From Bacteroidota bacterium (lineage in GTDB: Bacteria > Bacteroidota > Bacteroidia > Cytophagales > Cyclobacteriaceae), in assembly GCA_022567155.1 (NCBI GenBank), contig JADFHN010000015.1, positions 1 to 59,443 on the forward strand: DNA of 59,443 nucleotides, written 5' to 3'. The notes under the pieces are model-generated. The model was not told where the DNA came from. It saw nothing but the letters and a program-made list of their open reading frames with translations, and made no database searches. Position numbers and translations under genes: made by a program. Positions 43,045-52,405 of this stretch are shown here, piece after piece (position 1 is the stretch's first letter; the number at the start of each line of letters is the position of its first letter).

Positions 43045-43461
43045 TTATCCTTTGAACCCGATTTTCTTGTGTGAGCCGTCACAAAACGGTTTGCTTTCCG
43101 AAGCGCCGCAGCGACACAACGCAAAACTTGCTTTGGTTTCTATCCGTGTGCCGGTTGCATCCTCCATAAGGATGCTTCCTTTTACCAGAAGAGGTCCGTT
43201 TTCTGCTATTTTGATTGTCACACTTTCGCTGCCGGTATTTTCCTGAGATCGACGGGCCATCTCATAGCTAAGCGCACCTGAGGGGCACTTGCCGATAACC
43301 GCTTTGATTATTTCTGCATCTTCCGCATCTATATCAATCCATGGTTTTTTATCAGGATTGAAAACTGTTCCCAGGTTATTTACACAAACGGAAGAATGAA
43401 TACAAACCTCCGAATCCCATGTGACGGTAATGGTATTGCTGGAATATGATTGCTTACCCAT
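43045..43461 (-). CDS. CDGSH iron-sulfur protein fused to a divergent 4Fe-4S domain
   Basis: 138 residues in two parts. The first half (about 10-75) is the mono-cluster ferredoxin-like domain with C20 and C26 (EVCIHSSVCVNNL) and C59 in IGKCPSGAL. The second half (about 80-138) is a CDGSH domain with the complete 3Cys-1His [2Fe-2S] set C116, C118, C127 and H131 in CRCGASESKPFCDGSH. Such small cytoplasmic proteins are thought to act in redox sensing or cluster transfer. It has no obvious operon partner; next gene on the strand begins 188 bp away on the other side of the tRNA. Confidence 0.92.
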   Translation of the reverse strand: MGKQSYSSNTITVTWDSEVCIHSSVCVNNLGTVFNPDKKPWIDIDAEDAEIIKAVIGKCPSGALSYEMARRSQENTGSESVTIKIAENGPLLVKGSILMEDATGTRIETKASFALCRCGASESKPFCDGSHKKIGFKG

Positions 43462-43512
43462 AGAGAAATATCTTATTCAAATATCCGATGAATATAAGCA
43501 ATTTATCCGTGG

Positions 43513-44094
43513 TCAGTTTACAAGATCGGGTTTTTGTACCGGATTGGGATTTCCGGCCGTGTAGGGGTACTCGCTGAAAATCATATCGAATGCGTTTTCG
43601 ACAGGGCTAGCCTTGTTCTTATTTGACCTTTTATTGTATTTCAGATTCAGGCTACCTTCCCACACAAGGGCATCTCCATAATCTTCCCTGATTTCTACAA
43701 TCAGTATTCCTCTTATATATTCCTTCTTTTGTACATACGGATAGTATGGATAGCTGTAATACCTGTAGGCGTTTCTGTAATAATAGCTGTCATCAACCCT
43801 GTAATCTACCTTGTTTTCAAGGATGAGTCTGTATTCAATAACCAGATCGGCAAGGGGCGTCATCTCATACCCCCGGCTGTCCATCTGGATTTTAACGGTT
43901 TGCTCAATTTTATAAATAAATTTAGCGGTTTCGGTATCTGACGAATCCTTAGGGATGGGAGGGTGCTCGATCCGGTAGGTATAATAACTGCCGAAGTTGG
44001 TTTTGCTGCCGGTATGTGTTATTACTTTTGGCGCGGTACAGGCCAGAAAAAATCCGTTTAATACTACTAATAAAATTATTTTACGATAAGGCAC
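43513..44094 (-). CDS. DUF4136 lipoprotein
   Basis: 193 residues. Signal peptide with lipobox FFLACTAP (Cys19). The body has the DUF4136 pattern: a YYTYRI strand at the start, IEQTVKIQMDSRGYEMTPLADLVIEYRL and a later RGILIVEIREDYGDALVWEGS, with a Tyr-rich loop (SYYYRNAYRYYSYPYYPY) between. Family members are envelope lipoproteins of unknown function. Its start is 1 base from the end of the small membrane protein gene at 44096, so the two form an operon. Confidence 0.87.
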   Translation of the reverse strand: MPYRKIILLVVLNGFFLACTAPKVITHTGSKTNFGSYYTYRIEHPPIPKDSSDTETAKFIYKIEQTVKIQMDSRGYEMTPLADLVIEYRLILENKVDYRVDDSYYYRNAYRYYSYPYYPYVQKKEYIRGILIVEIREDYGDALVWEGSLNLKYNKRSNKNKASPVENAFDMIFSEYPYTAGNPNPVQKPDLVN

Positions 44095-44095
44095 A

Positions 44096-44314
44096 TTACA
44101 TACTCTTATACAACTCCTCGATCTTTAGCTTATCCCGGGCTGACACTTTCGGATTGTTCAGCAGTTTCCAGGCATCATTTCTCGATTTAATGTTAAACCG
44201 CGCAGATATATTTTCCTTTTTAACATTTTGTTTACGGCTGCGACCTAAAAAAAACAATACCAACTGAAACACCAAAACACCTATTACAAGCACTAAAAGT
44301 GTGAAGGAAAACAT
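44096..44314 (-). CDS. Small single-pass membrane protein
   Basis: 72 residues: one N-terminal transmembrane helix (FTLLVLVIGVLVFQLVLFFL) followed by a basic, helical tail (GRSRKQNVKKEN...ARDKLKIEELYKSM) expected in the cytoplasm. No recognised family. It is tightly coupled to the DUF4136 lipoprotein gene, with one base between them, which supports it being real. Confidence 0.72.
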   Translation of the reverse strand: MFSFTLLVLVIGVLVFQLVLFFLGRSRKQNVKKENISARFNIKSRNDAWKLLNNPKVSARDKLKIEELYKSM

Positions 44315-44377
44315 AATCTGTTCAATGTAAGTTTATTCTTTACAACAGCAAAGTTACGAATAAAGTTGTAAATCTGA

Positions 44378-47023
44378 TTAAAAAATAAAGCGGTAAGTGT
44401 ATTTGATCAAAAACATATTTGAGGGGGTAATCGCGAACAAATTTTGCGTAATGCCACCAAGAGAATTGTCGTTTGCGGCAAATTGCGGATTATCGGTACG
44501 CTCCTGTGTCCACACCAGAAATAATGTTGATCCCGGTTTATACTCCCATCTTAATACCGCATTGGAGCGAAATTGCAGAAAGTTGAAATTGGGGTTGTAA
44601 ATCTGATAATCTGTTACGCCATCCTGATTTTCATCCACATAATACTGGTTTTCAGTTTCATCGAAGGCTATTTCATCGGCGGTGAATGTATGAAACCGGT
44701 CAGTGTAACGGTTGGCTTTGGAATCTGTAATTCGCTTATAGGCAGTGTACTCTCCGGTTGTAACGAAGGGCTGCCCCCAAAACTGCAGAGATAAATTCGG
44801 GTTGATGCTATAACTAAACCGTATTTCCATTCTGTAGGTTTTCTGGTCGATGTTTGCGGTAATATAGCGCGGATCATTTCCGAAGGAAGTTGTAGTTACA
44901 TACTGCAATTGATTGGTTCTGTAACTCAGGCTTGGAGAAATAGATATGTTCAGCACATCCAGCGGCCTGTATCTGAACCGCATCCAGAAGCGAGAGCTTG
45001 AATTATATTTTTCATCTCCCCGGCTGTAGCTGTTATTAAACATAACCTGAAACTTTTTTCTGCTGTCGGTACCGATCCAATACCAGATATTCGCATTTCG
45101 GGGATATAATATGGAAGGTCCTCCGCGCAGGTCTGCGTTTGATATCTGCGCCCCATTAAAGTTTGTCCCTAAATTGAACCCCCAGTAATTTTTAAACTGC
45201 GTGCTGTACTGAAAGTTAAATCCATTGCCGGTACTTACACCACCAAAATCCCAGGTAGCATACTGAATACCAAATGCGCGCATATTACGAAATATACTGA
45301 ATGGTTTATTGATGCGGTATTGCACAAATAACCACTGCACAGCATTGTCGGTATTCATCAGAAAACCCTGATCATTGAGATCAAGGTTAGGAGAAAGCCA
45401 TGTTGTTCCCAGTTCATAAATAATTTTTCCGGATTGTTTTCCGATTTTAACCTGACCGCCGGTACCTGTTAACGATGTTCGGGTAGTATCCACGCTTTTA
45501 TGAAAATTGTCAGGCCGTTGAAAATACCTTTCACTTGAAGTTTGTGTGTTATAAATGGCCTCTGTGGTTCCCTGTACATTGCTGAACACCGAATTTACCG
45601 AAAAAAACCATTTTTTGTCGTTCCATTGATGCAACAAATCCAGCCCTCCCGACCATGCTTTTTTATGCAGGAATTCCAGCGAAGGATCACGAATATCCCT
45701 GTAAAGGGAAGTAACCATTCCTCCGAATACGGTATTCCCTTTGTTCAGGTCCTGGGAAGCGCGAGCTACAATGTAGTTTGTCAGAGGCTCAACCGGCTCT
45801 CTGGAACGCTCACCATTGATGTCAATTTCGGCATATTCGCGTGCAGTAACTGATTCCTGTATCCCAAATGACAGCCCGTTTTTATTTTTACCGGTGATTT
45901 TAGCCGCGCCCAGTATCCGGGTGTTATCAGGTATTTTTTCATACGCATCCGATCCCATATCCGGATACCGGCTGGGGCGGTCACCAATTCTTCGCGAATA
46001 AAAAAGGTTGTCGTTTCTGAACTGGGTTACCTGAAAATTCAGGATGTTGTTACCTTCGATAAAAAACGGCCTGCGTTCTTCAAAAAATAACTGAAATGCC
46101 GACAAATTCAGTTGTGAAGGATCCGCCTCTACCTGTCCGAAATCAGGATTTACCGTGAAGTCCAGTGTGACGTCGTTTGTAATGCCTATTTTACCATCTA
46201 TGCCAAAAGTGATACCCTGGTCCCTGCCTGTTGCAAAAGGATTGCCTTCTTCACCTTCGTAGCGTTCGGCTTTGCCAACCACGTAGGGCATAATCTCAAC
46301 CTGTTTTTGTGGCTTAATGCCTTCAATACCCCTTAGCTCGCCAAACCTGTGCACCCATCCGACGTCGTTTCGGGGAATAAACTGCCACAAGGAGCGTTCC
46401 TCTTCGCGAAAAAACCTTCTTTGTATCTGCAACCCCCACGTCTGGTTGTATTCGGAAGAAAACCTGAGCTGGCTGAGGGGAATCCTGAATTCAGCGATCC
46501 AGCCTTGTTCGTCGATCGAGGTTTTCAGGTACCATATCGGATCCCAGCTTTCATCCCAGTTATTTCCATTGCCGGAAATAAATTTATCTCCCTTTACACC
46601 GGATACACTTGCTGTAAAAGAAAATGCGGTTCTTTTATCATCGTAGGAGTCGATATTTATTTCCACCCAGTCACCATCAAAATTGTCTCTTCTTCCCATA
46701 CGTCTCACAATTTTTCCAGGCTCTGTATCATAAGCCCTGATTCCTACATATAAATTTTTCTCATCATACAATATCTTGAATACGGTCTGTTGCGCGGGAT
46801 CTTCTCTTTCATTGGGCGACCACTGTATAAAATCATTGCCCCACGCCACCTGTTCCCAGGCAGGATCATCGAGCACACCGTCTATTACAAGGGGTTGCCC
46901 TTTTATCCGGGCAGTAGTATAGGTTTTTTTCTTAATCGAATCAGCCGGAATCCATGTATGAGCATAAACAGTAAACGAATGAAAAATGAAAACAAAGGCA
47001 GTTAGATAGCTGAAGTTACGCAC
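44378..47023 (-). CDS. DUF5916 outer-membrane protein with N-terminal CBM9-like domain
   Basis: 881 residues. Signal peptide (MRNFSYLTAFVFIFHSFTVYA), then a CBM9-like sandwich (about 35-240; PLVIDGVLDDPAWEQVAWG, YDEKNLYVGIRAYD) and a DUF5916 barrel with DFTVNPDFGQVEADPSQ, FFEERRPFFIEG and NLFYSRRIGDRP. The C-terminus ends in aromatic YTYRFIF, a usual end for outer-membrane barrels. It is a paralogue of the protein at 38370-40634, with which it shares order of domains but has no Gly-rich loop. Function unknown; transport or processing of a carbohydrate-like ligand is suggested only by the N-terminal domain. Confidence 0.88.
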   Translation of the reverse strand: MRNFSYLTAFVFIFHSFTVYAHTWIPADSIKKKTYTTARIKGQPLVIDGVLDDPAWEQVAWGNDFIQWSPNEREDPAQQTVFKILYDEKNLYVGIRAYDTEPGKIVRRMGRRDNFDGDWVEINIDSYDDKRTAFSFTASVSGVKGDKFISGNGNNWDESWDPIWYLKTSIDEQGWIAEFRIPLSQLRFSSEYNQTWGLQIQRRFFREEERSLWQFIPRNDVGWVHRFGELRGIEGIKPQKQVEIMPYVVGKAERYEGEEGNPFATGRDQGITFGIDGKIGITNDVTLDFTVNPDFGQVEADPSQLNLSAFQLFFEERRPFFIEGNNILNFQVTQFRNDNLFYSRRIGDRPSRYPDMGSDAYEKIPDNTRILGAAKITGKNKNGLSFGIQESVTAREYAEIDINGERSREPVEPLTNYIVARASQDLNKGNTVFGGMVTSLYRDIRDPSLEFLHKKAWSGGLDLLHQWNDKKWFFSVNSVFSNVQGTTEAIYNTQTSSERYFQRPDNFHKSVDTTRTSLTGTGGQVKIGKQSGKIIYELGTTWLSPNLDLNDQGFLMNTDNAVQWLFVQYRINKPFSIFRNMRAFGIQYATWDFGGVSTGNGFNFQYSTQFKNYWGFNLGTNFNGAQISNADLRGGPSILYPRNANIWYWIGTDSRKKFQVMFNNSYSRGDEKYNSSSRFWMRFRYRPLDVLNISISPSLSYRTNQLQYVTTTSFGNDPRYITANIDQKTYRMEIRFSYSINPNLSLQFWGQPFVTTGEYTAYKRITDSKANRYTDRFHTFTADEIAFDETENQYYVDENQDGVTDYQIYNPNFNFLQFRSNAVLRWEYKPGSTLFLVWTQERTDNPQFAANDNSLGGITQNLFAITPSNMFLIKYTYRFIF

Positions 47024-47366
47024 ATGTTGAGAGTTTGAGTTTTGACCTGTTGATTTGTAATTCCTGATTGAATACTAAGGTGTATCAAAATGGTTACACT
47101 TTCACCTTACTTTTTGGTTTGTCTTGATTATTTTACGAATTAAAAGACCTGAATATATCATTTAGGTTGCATGACCTTTAATAACACGCAAAATTATTTT
47201 GCAGCTTCCCAAAAGGGAGAAAATCAATCATTCAAAGGCGTGTAGATTAAAGGTTAGGTGTTTAAACGCAAACCTGTGATAAATGTTTTGACAGATATGA
47301 CCCTTTTTAAGGATGATACAGATATTTTGATGTTTCCTGATTTTATACGTAATTGAGATTTCATCA
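47024..47366. other. Intergenic region left of the RAYT gene
   Basis: 343 bases. A weak inverted repeat AAGGTGTA...TACACTTTCACCTT lies near 47090-47122. No GC-rich palindrome of the CCTGCC type is present next to the transposase gene, and no other gene is visible. Confidence 0.5.
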
Positions 47367-47948
47367 ATGAAAGGTTCAACAAAATCACAAGTATTAAACC
47401 AGAATCCGGAGCAATACCAGAATAAATACCACATACCATCCGCCAGGTTGAAACATTGGAATTATGCATGGCATGCATCCCATTTTGTAACCATTTGCAC
47501 GCAAAACAGGATCTGCTATTTCGGTGATATAATGAATGGCGAAATGCATTTGTCTGAAATCGGGAAAATTGTCAAATCCGAATGGATGAGATCACCACAT
47601 ATCCGACCTGTTATGAATCTGGCATTGGGTGTATGTGTGGTAATGCCTAACCATTTTCATGGTATCATTTTTATCGATAAAAATAAATATAATCAACAGG
47701 ATACGGATATGGAACCGAAAATGGATTATAAAAACCGTTTTGGCCCCCAATCTAAAAATGTGGCATCGGTTATCCGTGGATTCAAATCGGCCGTAACCAT
47801 ACAGGTATGACAAATCAACCCTGATTTTGCATGGCAACTCCTGTTTCACGACTACATTACCCGCAATGACCAATCGTACCATCGCATTGTGGAATATATA
47901 ATTGGCAATCCTTCAAATTGGAAGGAAGAAAAATTTTATGTAAACTAA
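47367..47948 (+). pseudogene. REP-associated tyrosine transposase (RAYT, IS200-like) interrupted by one in-frame TGA
   Basis: Reads as a TnpA_REP/Y1-transposase relative: HASHFVTICTQNRICYFG at the start, the HUH metal motif in VCVVMPNHFHGIIFI (His96, His98), then FGPQSKNVASVIRGFKSAVT. A TGA at 47808-47810 (codon 148) interrupts, but the same frame continues with the conserved end QINPDFAWQLLFHDYI and NDQSYHRIVEYIIGNP, stopping at TAA 47946-47948, for 193 codons in all. RAYTs are single-copy, host-associated relatives of IS200 transposases that act on REP palindromes. As it stands the truncated product lacks the C-terminal conserved block, so the gene is probably dead unless the stop is read through. 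Confidence 0.88.
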
Positions 47949-47975
47949 TTGTAGATGATTGTTTCTATCAATAAA

Positions 47976-49424
47976 TCAGTTACCTACCGGTGTATATACC
48001 TCAACCCTGCCGAATTTCACCGGCTGTCCTGCCTTTAGCCGGGCGGCTTCGTCCAGCCGGTTTATCAGTGCCAGAAAAGAAGCCTGCAATACATTTTCTG
48101 TCCTTTTGCTTAAGCCGGCCAGCGTTTCATCTGCCCGGGCTGATGCCACCCTTAGCACCGTACCCGCAACAAGCGGTTTTTCCTCGTTACGCAATGCATG
48201 AAAGCTCGTTGCCGTAGCAATAAAATCTTTTTCGAACTTCTTTTTACCTGTAGCGATCATCTGGAAGATTAGTCCGTTTTTGTTCAGCCATAGCACAGTG
48301 ATGTTGTTTATATCCCGGCCCGAAACTTCGTCTACCGCAAACATATATGCATCAAAACCGTTAATGTTCATTTTCTCAGATTTATAAGCTTCGATCTCGT
48401 ACTTCTTCTTCATTTTGGAAATATAGGCTTCGGCCAGTTCGTGTGGATTCGCATTTATTCCCAGCACACCCCAGATTATCATAGCCTTGCCTTTCGGCTC
48501 TTTGGCCCCAACATATTGCGGGTTGTTATTGCCGTTCCAATTTTCAGGAAATGTAATACTAATATCCAGATCAGCATGATAAAAAATATTGTTTCTGAAT
48601 ACGCCCTGTTCGGGGTTCTGCCCAAAATACAGGCCTTCCAGAAAATGATAAAGGTCTGTCCTCGTTTTTGCAAACCGCTGTCTGGCTGCAGGAGTCAGGG
48701 TTTTAGAGAGTTCGGCGATCTTTCCAAGCCGGTTTGAGGTAAAGGGGTGGGTATCGAAATAACTGAACTTCTTTTTTTTTCCGGTGAGCATTTCCACTTG
48801 GTCAGCGATGATCTGCAAAGCCTGCGCCAAAGCCATGGGGTCGTAGCCGGCTTTTGCCACAAGTTGAATGCCAAACTCATCCGCCTCATATTCGTGTTTC
48901 CGGCTGTATCGCGCCAACCTCAGCCTGCTTGCCACATCCAGAGGCGCATTGATCAGGGCCCCTACATCTTCATTGACTGCACCGATAATGCTTCCGGGCA
49001 ACCGCAACAGTGCCGGGAAGATGCTTTTCTTCATTTGCTTGTACGAATGCCTGTGACTGGAGTGAATGATCTCATGACTCAACACACCGGCTATTTCATC
49101 TTCGCTATTCATTACGGCCAACAGGCCCCTTGATATGTAAATGTGCCCTCCCGGCAAAGCAAAAGCATTTGGCTCCATCATATCCACAATCCGGAATGTG
49201 TAGTCAAATTCCCTGGCAGCCAGCTCACTGACCAGGCGCTGTCCGATTTTGTTTATATATGCTTCGGTGACCGGATTGTTTACCAACCCCATTTGAGCAA
49301 GCACCTGCTTTGCTCCTTCCGAACCGGCATTTTTATCATACTTGTATTTCTGAGCCTGTAAGGTACCAGTACAATAAATGACGAATGCCAAAGCAATTAA
49401 TCTTCTTAGCAAACGGATTTTCAT
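47976..49424 (-). CDS. Exported M48-family zinc metalloprotease
   Basis: 482 residues. Signal peptide (MKIRLLRRLIALAFVIYCTGTLQA), then an M48 catalytic domain with VLSHEIIHSSHRH (HEIIH at residues 117-121) and the third ligand in HEYEADEFGIQLVAKAGYDP. The middle has the TPR-less insert FSYFDTHPFTSNRLGKIAEL, and the C-terminal ~65 residues (VLRVASARADETLAGLS...ARLKAGQPVKFGRVEV) form a small domain resembling LysM in its ETLAGLS pattern. Relatives (BepA/LoiP-like) do quality control of envelope proteins in the periplasm. Monocistronic. Confidence 0.92.
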   Translation of the reverse strand: MKIRLLRRLIALAFVIYCTGTLQAQKYKYDKNAGSEGAKQVLAQMGLVNNPVTEAYINKIGQRLVSELAAREFDYTFRIVDMMEPNAFALPGGHIYISRGLLAVMNSEDEIAGVLSHEIIHSSHRHSYKQMKKSIFPALLRLPGSIIGAVNEDVGALINAPLDVASRLRLARYSRKHEYEADEFGIQLVAKAGYDPMALAQALQIIADQVEMLTGKKKKFSYFDTHPFTSNRLGKIAELSKTLTPAARQRFAKTRTDLYHFLEGLYFGQNPEQGVFRNNIFYHADLDISITFPENWNGNNNPQYVGAKEPKGKAMIIWGVLGINANPHELAEAYISKMKKKYEIEAYKSEKMNINGFDAYMFAVDEVSGRDINNITVLWLNKNGLIFQMIATGKKKFEKDFIATATSFHALRNEEKPLVAGTVLRVASARADETLAGLSKRTENVLQASFLALINRLDEAARLKAGQPVKFGRVEVYTPVGN

Positions 49425-49829
49425 ATGGGGGTTTGTATTATAAAATTTTCAGTGGTTAAAGTTAGAAATTAAAGTGTATTGGATATTTATGCTGTAATTT
49501 AATTTTCAGATTTTTGGTTACAAACTCCTTTTTTAAACCATTAATAAGTAAACAGGTCAAAGTAAGCAGGAACCCTGGTACAGTATTTGATTGTTTTATG
49601 TACAAGGACAAAAACGAAATAAAATGAAGGATTTATTAAACATCAATTTCAGTAAGCTTCTGGCTATGGTCCTATTCGGAATCAGCCTTCTTATGATCAT
49701 TATTTCTATTCTGATATAAGAGCTGATAGCAAACAGGATCGTTATTTAAATATTCTCACGCACTCCCCTTTTCTTTATTGATAATTTATTATTAATTCGC
49801 TTCTGTTTTCTTAATCTTAAGTGAACTGT
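49425..49829. other. Intergenic region containing one 31-codon ORF
   Basis: AT-rich divergent spacer between the M48 and dacB-like genes. Apart from the small membrane ORF at 49624-49719 I see no feature. Confidence 0.5.
49624..49719 (+). CDS. Possible 31-residue single-pass membrane peptide
   Basis: ATG to TAA encodes 31 residues, MKDLLNINFSKLLAM followed by a hydrophobic helix (FGISLLMIIISILI) to the stop. The amphipathic start and continuous hydrophobic tail look like a genuine small membrane protein. It is preceded by an A-rich AAAACGAAATAAA segment, which in Bacteroidota can help initiation. Too short for family recognition. Confidence 0.45.
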   Translation: MKDLLNINFSKLLAMVLFGISLLMIIISILI

Positions 49830-51140
49830 ATGTGTAAGGATTACCGGTGTGTATTTTTTAATTTTGTAATAACATTATCACTAGTATTTGTGTTGGTGTC
49901 GGCCTGTAGCCATTCGGTGGTAAAACATATCCGGCAATCGGAAGTATTCAACCGGAACTTTACGGGCTTTTATTTATATGACCCCGGGAAACAAAAAATA
50001 CTGGCCGATATTAATGGCAAAAGATATTTCATACCTGCCTCCAATACCAAAATTTTTACCTTTTTTACAGGATTGAATGTGCTGGGTGATTCGGTGCCGG
50101 CGTTGAAATATGTCTTCCGGAAAGATTCACTCATCATCTGGGGCACTGGCGACCCCTCCTTTCTGCACCCTGACTTAACAGCGAGTCCTGTTTATGATTT
50201 TCTGGTAAACATTGACATACCCGTTTATATATCGTTTTCCAATTTCCACGACAAATCCTTTGGACCAGGCTGGGCATGGGATGATTATATGTACGCGTAC
50301 CAGCCTGAAAAGTCATCCTTTCCGGTATATGGTAATGTGGTGCAAATCGAAAAGAAAAAAGATACCACGGGTCTTTGGGTTACACCACGGACTTTTGAGA
50401 AATTTCTAACCCCTGCGTATGACTCCCTGCTATCCCCTTTGGTAAAAAGAAATGAATCCGATAATTTGTTGCTCTACGTGCCACCTGATGATACCGCGTC
50501 TTTTAACAGGCATGTGCCTTTTAAATACAGTCCGGCATTGGTAAGCGAACTTCTTGAAGATACGCTGTTCCGCGAAATAACAGTTGTGGATAAATTGCCG
50601 GATAAAGAAACAATGACGCTGTATGGCATTCCTTCTGATTCTGTTTTCAAACGAATGATGCAAATGAGCGATAATTTTCTTGCTGAGCAGGTCATGCTCA
50701 TGTGTGCGGGCATCCTTTCTGATTCGCTCAACACCCGGATTGCAATAAATTACAGCAAGGATAGCCTGCTTGCCGACCTTCCGGACGAACCGGTATGGGT
50801 GGATGGCTCAGGGTTATCCCGGTATAACCTGTTTACTCCCAGGTCGATCGTAGCGCTTTGGGAGAAAATATATGAAATCGTACCGGAAGAACGGTTATTC
50901 AGCCTGCTTGCTGCAGGTGGCAGCAGCGGAACGCTCAAAAACTGGTACACGTCCGATCCTCCTTATATTTACGGGAAAACAGGCACATTGAGTAATAATC
51001 ATTGCCTGTCGGGATTCCTTAAAACAAAAAAGGGGAAAATGCTGATATTCAGTTTTATGAATAACAATTACAATAACACCTCGGGTAATATTAAGCGCGA
51101 AATGGAAAAAATACTTTGGGAGGTACATGAAAAATATTAA
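49830..51140 (+). CDS. dacB: D-alanyl-D-alanine carboxypeptidase/endopeptidase, PBP4 (S13) family, lipoprotein
   Basis: 436 residues from the ATG at 49830 (a GTG lies 9 bp earlier). Lipobox VLVSACSHS (Cys26). The three penicillin-binding motifs are present: SxxK as S71-N-T-K74 in IPASNTKIFTFF, SxN in MSDNFLAEQ and KTG as K383-T-G in YGKTGTLSNNHC. Such enzymes trim or cut peptide cross-links of peptidoglycan in the periplasm. The large S13 insert domain is shorter than in E. coli DacB. The 3' end overlaps the next gene by 14 bp, so both are translated from one message. Confidence 0.92.
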   Translation: MCKDYRCVFFNFVITLSLVFVLVSACSHSVVKHIRQSEVFNRNFTGFYLYDPGKQKILADINGKRYFIPASNTKIFTFFTGLNVLGDSVPALKYVFRKDSLIIWGTGDPSFLHPDLTASPVYDFLVNIDIPVYISFSNFHDKSFGPGWAWDDYMYAYQPEKSSFPVYGNVVQIEKKKDTTGLWVTPRTFEKFLTPAYDSLLSPLVKRNESDNLLLYVPPDDTASFNRHVPFKYSPALVSELLEDTLFREITVVDKLPDKETMTLYGIPSDSVFKRMMQMSDNFLAEQVMLMCAGILSDSLNTRIAINYSKDSLLADLPDEPVWVDGSGLSRYNLFTPRSIVALWEKIYEIVPEERLFSLLAAGGSSGTLKNWYTSDPPYIYGKTGTLSNNHCLSGFLKTKKGKMLIFSFMNNNYNNTSGNIKREMEKILWEVHEKY

Positions 51141-52263
51141 CAATTATCTGTCAATTCTATGTACACTGATCAGCTCTTTGCTGACGCTGCCGGCCACGGG
51201 CAGGCAACCGGAAACTATGCGGGCCGATTCGCTGGAAATCATGATAGGTCAGATGATCATGGTCGGTTTTCATGGCAAAACGGCCGATGCGGATACCGCC
51301 TTACTTAACGATATCAATAAAGGGTATGTTGGCGGTGTTATCCTTTATGAAAAGAATATTTCTGCTTCGAAACCATGGCGGGGGCTTAAAAACCTCACAT
51401 TTACGATGCAAAAGGCTGCTTCAATACCGCTTTGGATCGCCATTGACCAGGAGGGAGGCCGGATAAACCGGCTTAAAATAAAATATGGTTTCCCGCCATC
51501 GGTTACGGCAGAATACCTTGGAAACATTGACAACCCGGACTCTACCCGCTATTATGCTGATTTAACGGCCGCAACGCTGGCAGGACTTGGTATCAATGTG
51601 AATTTTGCCCCGGTTGCAGACCTGGCTGCCAATGCCGCCAACCCGATCATAGCAGGGAAGGGCAGAGCCTACTCCGCTGATCCATCTGTGGTTGCGAGGC
51701 ATGCAGTCGTGGTTGTTGGATCACACCGTAATTTCCGGATCGTAACCTCCCTCAAGCATTTTCCGGGGCACGGCAGTTCCACGGACGACACACATATGGG
51801 CATGGCCGATGTCACCGCAGTCTGGACACCGGATGAATTGATTCCGTACCAGATAATGATCCAGGCCGGCAAGGTTGACGCCATTATGACCGCACATATC
51901 ATCAATGGCAGGCTTGACTCGCTGGAGCTTCCGGCTACTTTGTCACATGCAGTTATTAATGGACTGCTACGCAACGAGCTTGGATACGACGGGGTAGTGT
52001 TTTCGGATGATATGCATATGCGTGCCATAAGCGACCACTATGGATTGAAAACCGCGATCAAACTTAGTATCAATGCAGGTGTGGATGTGCTGCTGTTTTC
52101 CAATAATCTGGCCCCGGAAGATGAATCAGGTGCCCGGAATATTCACCTGATCATCCGGTCGCTGATAAATGAAGGATCGGTTGGCGAAGACCGGATACGG
52201 GAGTCATATCAACGGATTATCAGACTGAAAAACAGATATAGTTTACATGTTACCCCGGAATGA
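51127..52263 (+). CDS. Glycoside hydrolase family 3, beta-N-acetylglucosaminidase (NagZ-like), exported
   Basis: 378 residues with a signal peptide (NYLSILCTLISSLLTLPATG). The NagZ signature KHFPGHGSSTDDTH supplies the Asp-His general acid pair, and VVFSDDMHM holds the nucleophile Asp. WIAIDQEGGRINRLK, NVNFAPVADLA and GYVGGVILYEKN are further GH3 words. NagZ removes GlcNAc from anhydro-muropeptides; E. coli NagZ is cytoplasmic, so the signal peptide here points to a periplasmic role. Translationally coupled to the PBP4-like gene by a 14-bp overlap, which supports a joint peptidoglycan-turnover function. The C-terminal ~30 residues end in a helix, with no second GH3 domain. Confidence 0.92.
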   Translation: MKNINNYLSILCTLISSLLTLPATGRQPETMRADSLEIMIGQMIMVGFHGKTADADTALLNDINKGYVGGVILYEKNISASKPWRGLKNLTFTMQKAASIPLWIAIDQEGGRINRLKIKYGFPPSVTAEYLGNIDNPDSTRYYADLTAATLAGLGINVNFAPVADLAANAANPIIAGKGRAYSADPSVVARHAVVVVGSHRNFRIVTSLKHFPGHGSSTDDTHMGMADVTAVWTPDELIPYQIMIQAGKVDAIMTAHIINGRLDSLELPATLSHAVINGLLRNELGYDGVVFSDDMHMRAISDHYGLKTAIKLSINAGVDVLLFSNNLAPEDESGARNIHLIIRSLINEGSVGEDRIRESYQRIIRLKNRYSLHVTPE

Positions 52264-52405
52264 TTCATCCGGTTCACGAATTATAATTACATCCTGTTCC
52301 GGGTTTCGGAACAACTATTAACTATATAAAAATCAGAAATTTGTCTTTTTAAGTAGAATTTATTAAATTATTGTACGTTATTATAGTTACAGGTCTGGTG
52401 ATCTA

